A stretch of DNA of 64,000 bases from Solicoccozyma terricola (taxonomy: Eukaryota > Basidiomycota > Tremellomycetes > Filobasidiales > Piskurozymaceae), in the NCBI GenBank assembly GCA_001600875.1, contig BCLD01000001.1, positions 767,375 through 831,374 on the forward strand, written 5' to 3'. The position numbers and the translations under genes are program-made. Below are positions 58,773 through 64,000 of the stretch, piece by piece (the stretch's first letter is position 1; the number at the start of each line of letters is the position of its first letter). Under the pieces are notes generated by a model, which searched no databases, was not told where the DNA came from, and saw only the letters and a list, made by a program, of their open reading frames with translations.

Positions 58773-59616
58773 TTTCACCGCGTTGACGAGCGACGATCGT
58801 ACGTTCCCGCGGATGGCTTAGATTGTGGTTGACTAGATAGTTGAGGAGGAAGGGATAGGTAGGTGGGGCTGTTCCGTTTTCCGGAGAGACATCTAAGACA
58901 ATCGTTTGGTGTTATGCACGACCTTATGGCAGGGAGTCAGTAGTGACTGGAATGGTGATCGAGGTTTCTGACGCATAGTATGAGCCGCTGTCACTCCCAA
59001 GAATTGACCAGCCAACGTCCGACTTACGATGCTAGATATCGACATTCATTTTGGTGGTTTTCGTTACTCGTGAGTGGAGGTAGGTCAACGTGGTTCGCCG
59101 TCACCGTCACTGGTGCACCCGAGATGGTCGTGACGTGAGAGAGAGCGCGAGTGGGGAGGATGTTACGTATATACCGAGACTAGGACTGAGGCATGACTTG
59201 ACCATGTCCGATGACATGAACGACGTCCGGCACGATAATTGCTGCCCGAGTTGAGGAGCACGCTGTTCGAGATCGTCGACGAGGGTCACGGATGCAAATA
59301 AAGGGGGGGAACCGGGTGGCAAATGGATGCGAGACAGGCAAGACCTCCTCACAGCAGGCCACAGACACAGCTCCGTACTACAGCCACCGCTTCACCGCAA
59401 ACCATCACACATTCACCCTTCCCCCCCCCCCCCCACCGCTCGGCTCACACACACCACCCAAAAAAGAAAATCTCAGGTCATGTCGAAAGCAACTCATATA
59501 TGACGCGCACCATTACAGCACCTCGACCACAACGTCCCCAACATCTTTCGCTACGAGAAACACAACACTCCCAATGATTACATGGATCCACCACCACCAC
59601 GCTCAGAAAACCTGTC
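58773..59616. promoter_or_regulatory. Upstream region of the ankyrin gene
   Basis: These 844 bases run from the ankyrin start codon to the stop codon of the acetate transporter, so they hold the former's promoter and the latter's 3' UTR. A C-run (about 59421-59434) and one ATGTCCG (59203-59209) are present. No ORF is convincing. Confidence 0.5.
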
Positions 59617-61168
59617 TTACATCCTCGACTTGGATCGCTTGATAAGAGGCTGAGCATGCCTTGGGTGGGACGGGTGAAGATCACCGACGGGGAGCATAAA
59701 GTAACCAGTGTCCTTGGTGAGCATACCGGCAAGACCAACGTAAAAGGCGAATGCAGCAGTTGCCTGCCCATTGCGCACGCAGTCAGTTCGATTGACCCAC
59801 ATTGTTGCCGCGGAAGAAACTACTCACGAAACCGAACCAACCCGCAGCGACTTGAAGGGAAGGCATGAGCTTGAATTCTGAGATCATGCTGTTTAAAGTG
59901 CGGTATATCAGCAAAAGGTCTCCCAATCTAGTGAATTGCGAATCACAGTACAACAAAACTCACAGTAACAAGAACTGCATGAAAATCGTGAAGAACAGAC
60001 CGGCGAGGACGACGGAAGATCCCAACGCTCCAATGAAAAAGATCTGCGAAAGAAGTTTTGTCGACCTCGATTGAGCTCAATGCTTCCTTGACTGCATGCA
60101 GCACCAGACACTCACGATGGTAACGAGAAACCAAGCCGTGAAATAGATACCAAGAGCATTAGCCAGCATGATTTCATCTTTGCCGTATGATGCGATGACT
60201 TCGAATTGCGGGACTAGAAAGCAGGACGGGCAAGTGGGGAAAAAAAAAGTGAGACAAGGCATAAGGCGTTGGGGAAGATGGCCGACAAAGCTCACTGTAC
60301 AGGACTAATTTTTGTTAAAGCACGATCGTTAGTGAATAAAATCCTACCATGAGACAATTCAGGATATGCTCACCACCGAAGCTCAAAAAGAAGCCGGAGT
60401 ATGAGGTGATTGAAGTCGCAGCAAAGGTGTTTCTGTTTGACACAGGGTGCATTAGCACCCAGGTAATCAATCCACCCCAAAACCCGCTCCCACTTACCCA
60501 GTGGCAAACTCCCACATTCCCGACAACAACATTGTCAAACCGCCTGACGGATTACCATCAGGCATTAGCGTGGCGAAATACTTCCCTAAAATAGGACCCT
60601 CAAGACTCACCGTAAGCCAACAACATGCCAAGGGCGACGTTTGGAGTAGTAACTCCTCTAGCTTTGACATTGTAACAGGCCAGAACGAAGGTGGTTGTCC
60701 CAAAGGCAAGCATACCGAGCTTAAGATCGGGGAGTATGAGAAAAGGCTAGACTCAAATGAATGGCTAGTGCAGGCGGGAAAACTCACAGAACTGGGGTTG
60801 GCCTGTTGTAAAGACGTTTCAGCTATTGCTTTGACAGTGAGACAGGAGGACCACGAGACTCACGAATTGCCGATGATAGATCGGGAAACCCGGTTGACTA
60901 TGTGAAGAGTTGCCAAAATACGTCATGTTAGTTGTGCTCTCTGAGGAGCCTGGAGCAGTTTTGTCGTCCCCGACCGAACCTACCTGTTATCGATTGGGTT
61001 TCCGCCAGGGGTAACAAATCTGCCCAATTGGGCATTCTCGTATTGAGTCGTGGCACCATTGGTCTTGCTATCGTGGTCATTCATAGCGTGGTTATGAGCA
61101 GTGGTAGCGGCGACACCATTGTGGTGAATGGGGGCAGCGTTGTTGTAGGTATTGTTGACGGCGGACAT
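59617..61168 (-). CDS. GPR1/FUN34/YaaH (ATO) family acetate/ammonium transporter
   Basis: Eleven exons (60984..61168, 60864..60897, 60788..60802, 60611..60719, 60498..60543, 60374..60432, 60296..60304, 60116..60213, 59964..60043, 59828..59888, 59617..59763) give 280 aa with six hydrophobic segments. Family features are FANPSSLGMLAFGTTTFVL (in place of the usual NPAPLGL), MLLSGMWEFATGNTFAATS, ANALGIYFTAWFLVTI, and the last helix FAFYVGLAGMLTKDTGYF. ATO proteins move acetate, and possibly ammonium, across the plasma membrane and are induced on acetate or fatty-acid carbon. Exons of 9 nt (60296-60304) and 15 nt (60788-60802) are phase-constrained and have canonical borders. The gene is divergent from FOX2. 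Confidence 0.92.
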
Positions 61169-62559
61169 GACGGGCTATTGGTTATGAAATAGGTGGGAAA
61201 GTGGAAGGAAGACCTTTGTCCGATGCGATGGCTTGACCTTCACGACATATAAAGCAGCCTTCTCTACATAAAGAATGAGAGCATAACCAGCCTCTGGAAC
61301 CCGGTAAACATGCAGCATCACCGAAGGGAAGGAGCACCTGGGGAAACATGCTTTGGACCGGTAAATGCGGGTTTGAGTGGTGCGCAATTGCGGGGGTAGG
61401 GGAGGTGGTGGGAATGATGGGAGCTCCGGTTAACAGCGATGGGGATCATGCCGGGGTCATCATGCTGGGGGCCCACCTGGGATTCACTAACACTCCAGTA
61501 GACTCTAGTGCCCCAGTGCGGGGCAAGATCGATCCTTTTCCCCATTTCCAATTGGCACCGAGCTCATTTCGATGTTGGCTCGTCCGCGACCTAGTCACGC
61601 GCCGGTGACAGTGGTACCTTTTGAGTTGTCGGACAACTATTCCGGATCATCTCCATGGTTGAGCGGTGCATCAGCTGATCGGGTAAGAGACACCCGATTG
61701 ACGCCGAGTGGGATGGAGGGGACCCGGTTGCTGGATCGAGATCGGAGATGCCGTCATCCTCGGTTGTCATCCTTAGCATGCACCCCATACCCACCAAATC
61801 TGCTCGAATTCATATCAATCACTGCCATACACCCCATCTTGGAACTCGCTTTACCTTCCTACCATACCATATCTATAACCAATCCTTTGACCGTAGCGAA
61901 TTCGCACCTTTGACGATCAATTGCAAGCCGACTTGTGGAGTAGCTACAGAGTTTGAATTGCGCTGCCCCTGGCGGTCTGGAACTGTCTTGTTCGCCCTGC
62001 TATTTCCTTTGTTATTCACAACCTCCCTATCCCCCCCTCCCCTACACGTTGTCGATTGTCGATCGTCATGCTGAATGAGAGCAGAGCAGGTGATGTGAAA
62101 GATTCTGTGCAGATACCAGAGTGCACCAATATCAAGCTGTATCCTCTGTGTTTGGATGTGTCTGCTAGAGCAGCTGAAGTCACATCGCCGTCGCACAATT
62201 CGTGCTTCTTCGCCACCAAACCCCCTCGACGATTGCACGACATTATACGATCTACCTTGATCCAATCCCAAACCTCTCGGTGGCGAAAGATGGACATGGG
62301 GGGATGATGTCCTCCTTCAGTCACGTGACTCACCGGCTAAGTGGCACACCGGATAGCATGTTGCTGGTCCCGGCTGTGGAAGTCAGCCAGCAAGTTGCAG
62401 ACATAATTACCAGAACATCCTCCTCTCGGACAGACCTACCATCGCTGTGTCCACACCTCCTTGCGGCCACATCCACCTAGATCTACCCTTCAAACCACCA
62501 CCGCCTCCAGTTGCACTAAAGACCCCCATCCACTCACGAACTAAACCCATTCTCTCAAC
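61169..62559. promoter_or_regulatory. Divergent promoter ATO transporter / FOX2
   Basis: These 1391 bases lie between two start codons. The only clear element I see is a palindromic TCACGTGA context at 62321-62328, 230 bp from the FOX2 start; a single CCTCGG hexamer lies near 61757. No coding exon chain is found, although short ORFs occur. The size leaves room for complex carbon-source control. Confidence 0.5.
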
Positions 62560-64000
62560 ATGGCTTCATCCAGCCCAGTCCGCTTCGATGACAAGGTCGT
62601 CCTGATCACTGGCGCTGGTCAAGGTATAGGTCGAGCGTAAGTTTTCAGAACTCCCCTTTGTGGCAGGCCAAGGGACGTTGATACCTCGTGTCATCCAACC
62701 AGCTACGCTCACTTCTTCGCTGCGCGGGGCGCCTCTGTCGTTATCAACGACGTAGCCTTGGAGTTCGCCCAGAAGGTCGTTGATGAGATCAAGAAAGGTA
62801 GGCGCACCTTGCACATTCTGTCTTCTTCTATCCTACCCTTTTAACTCCCCTCGTTTCCCTTCCTTTCCTCACAGCCGGTGGTAAAGCTGCTGCAGCTCCT
62901 GGTTCAGTTACGGAGGGCGCTTCCATTGTGCAAGCTGCCATCTCCGCTTTCGGTACCGTCCACATCCTCATAAACAATGCTGGTATTCTTCGCGATAAGT
63001 CGTTCAAAAAGATGAGCCAACAAGAGTTGGAGTTGGTGTTGTTGGTTCATTTGAAGGGTGCATATGAATGCACAAAGGCTTGCTGGCCAGTGTTTAGGAA
63101 GCAGAAGGTGAGCTTGCGCTGAACGGCAAAATCTGGTTGTCGAAGAGACGTGTTGACGCTTCCGATTTTTGCACAGTATGGTCGTATTCTCAACACCGCT
63201 TCCGCTGCTGGTCTGTACGGCAACATGGGACAGGCCAACTACTCTGCTGCAAAGAGTGAGTAGCCGTCTCTTCGTCGTACCGCATTTACACACAGAACTT
63301 GACTGGTTTCACATTGCCAGGTGGTCTCGTTGGCTTCACCAAGGTCCTCGCAAAGGAAGGTGTAAAATACAACATCAAATGTAATGTCATCGCTCCGGTA
63401 AGTCTCTACTCGATCGCGGCCCCCCATTATTCCGTCATTTAACTTTGAGCTCCCAATCAGATTGCTGCGTCAGCAATGACGGAAACGATCATGCCACCTG
63501 ATGTTCTCAAGCACCTGACACCGGAATTCATCGCTCCTCTTGTTGGAGTCCTGTGCTCTGAGAGCGTGAGTCCCTTGCACACTGAAATACGGACAGCTAG
63601 CATGTGAAACACTTCTTAATACAACAGGGACCTGACGTCACCGGAAGGATCTTTGAGGCTGGTGCTGGGTTCGTTTCAGAGGTCCGATACCAACGATCCC
63701 AGGGAGCAAACTTCAGGCCGGATGAGAGCTTTACTCCTTCGGCGGTCAAGCTCAAGTGGAAAGAGGTGCAAGATTTCTCAAGCGGGTCAGAGTATCCGAC
63801 TGGAATGGGCGTCAAGGATCCAGTGGTCAGTGCGCTACCCACTTTCTGCTTTACAAGCCTTTCTAACCCCTTTTCTACCACCAGCAACTTCTCGAACGCA
63901 CCAGGTCGCTCCCTCCCAACCCGCAATGCGATCCACCCATTCAATTCAACGGAAAGACGGTTCTCATCACTGGAGCTGGTGCTGGTCTTGGTCGCACTTA
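62560..64000 (+). CDS. FOX2: Peroxisomal multifunctional beta-oxidation enzyme, 3' truncated
   Basis: Exons 62560..62636, 62703..62797, 62875..63107, 63177..63255, 63321..63397, 63461..63565, 63628..63825 and 63885..>64000. The window ends at the start of the second dehydrogenase domain. The first SDR domain shows [34 protein letters not shown], the catalytic YSAAK and [16 protein letters not shown]. The second begins [15 protein letters not shown]. Two tandem SDR domains followed by a hydratase domain (outside the window) define fungal Fox2, which does the hydratase-2 and D-3-hydroxyacyl-CoA dehydrogenase steps of peroxisomal beta-oxidation. A C-terminal PTS1 would be beyond the edge. It is divergent from an acetate transporter. 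Confidence 0.94.

Noticed and set aside
61169..62559. Short ORFs in the ATO/FOX2 spacer as an extra gene
   Set aside because: No pair joins at splice sites and none has recognisable domains.

Overview
The window reads as nuclear DNA of a basidiomycete yeast or filamentous fungus, most likely a tremellomycete (Cryptococcus, Kwoniella or Saitozyma type). The reasons are compact genes with many short introns (mostly 50-80 nt, GTRNGT donors, CTAAC/CTGAC branch-point-like motifs), very small exons, a CAP10-like GT90 glycosyltransferase of the capsule-associated type, and moderate GC. The species cannot be fixed from the sequence alone. I rebuilt 26 gene models by joining exons across splice sites in phase. 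All except the two truncated at the window ends and one intronless ORF close as complete spliced frames.

Layout. 1-7.3 kb: an RBM26/27-type RNA-binding protein (5' cut), then the divergent ribosome-biogenesis pair UTP13 (-) and LTV1 (+). 7.3-15.7 kb: an accessory block with a cytochrome P450, a divergent Zn2Cys6 regulator, an RTA1-like 7-TM protein and an extended SDR epimerase. 16-22.3 kb: a 98-aa CYSTM-type protein, a secreted GMC oxidoreductase with a C-terminal CBM13 (beta-trefoil lectin) domain, and an unknown membrane protein. 22.3-26.9 kb: a gene desert with small degenerate repeats. 26.9-32 kb: a second Zn2Cys6 regulator, a Ser/Pro-rich ORF and a secreted M28 peptidase. 32-50 kb: dense housekeeping genes, namely V-ATPase subunit c, KAE1, a small unknown protein, dynactin p27, Mediator cyclin C, CCT2, RVB1, an aldo/keto reductase and a GT90 enzyme. 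50-64 kb: ASA1, an assembly gap inside a poly-C and duplicated tract, 5-aminolevulinate synthase, a large ankyrin protein, an ATO-type acetate transporter, and FOX2 (3' cut).

Functional links. Several divergent pairs are in related processes: UTP13/LTV1 in 40S assembly, and the acetate transporter with FOX2 in two-carbon and fatty-acid use. RVB1 and ASA1 belong to interacting chromatin/TTT-ASTRA machinery and lie about 8 kb apart. I found no CRISPR, prophage, tRNA, rRNA or convincing intact transposon.

The signals that gene annotation does not explain are: (i) a degenerate repeat family (core GAGCGGAGCGA/GAACGGAGTGAGC) lying in sense orientation in introns of cyclin C, RVB1 and ALAS; (ii) clusters of CGGACAT/ATGTCCG heptamers in several promoters, mostly divergent and mostly of housekeeping genes; (iii) three GC-AG introns; (iv) 7-9 nt coding microexons.
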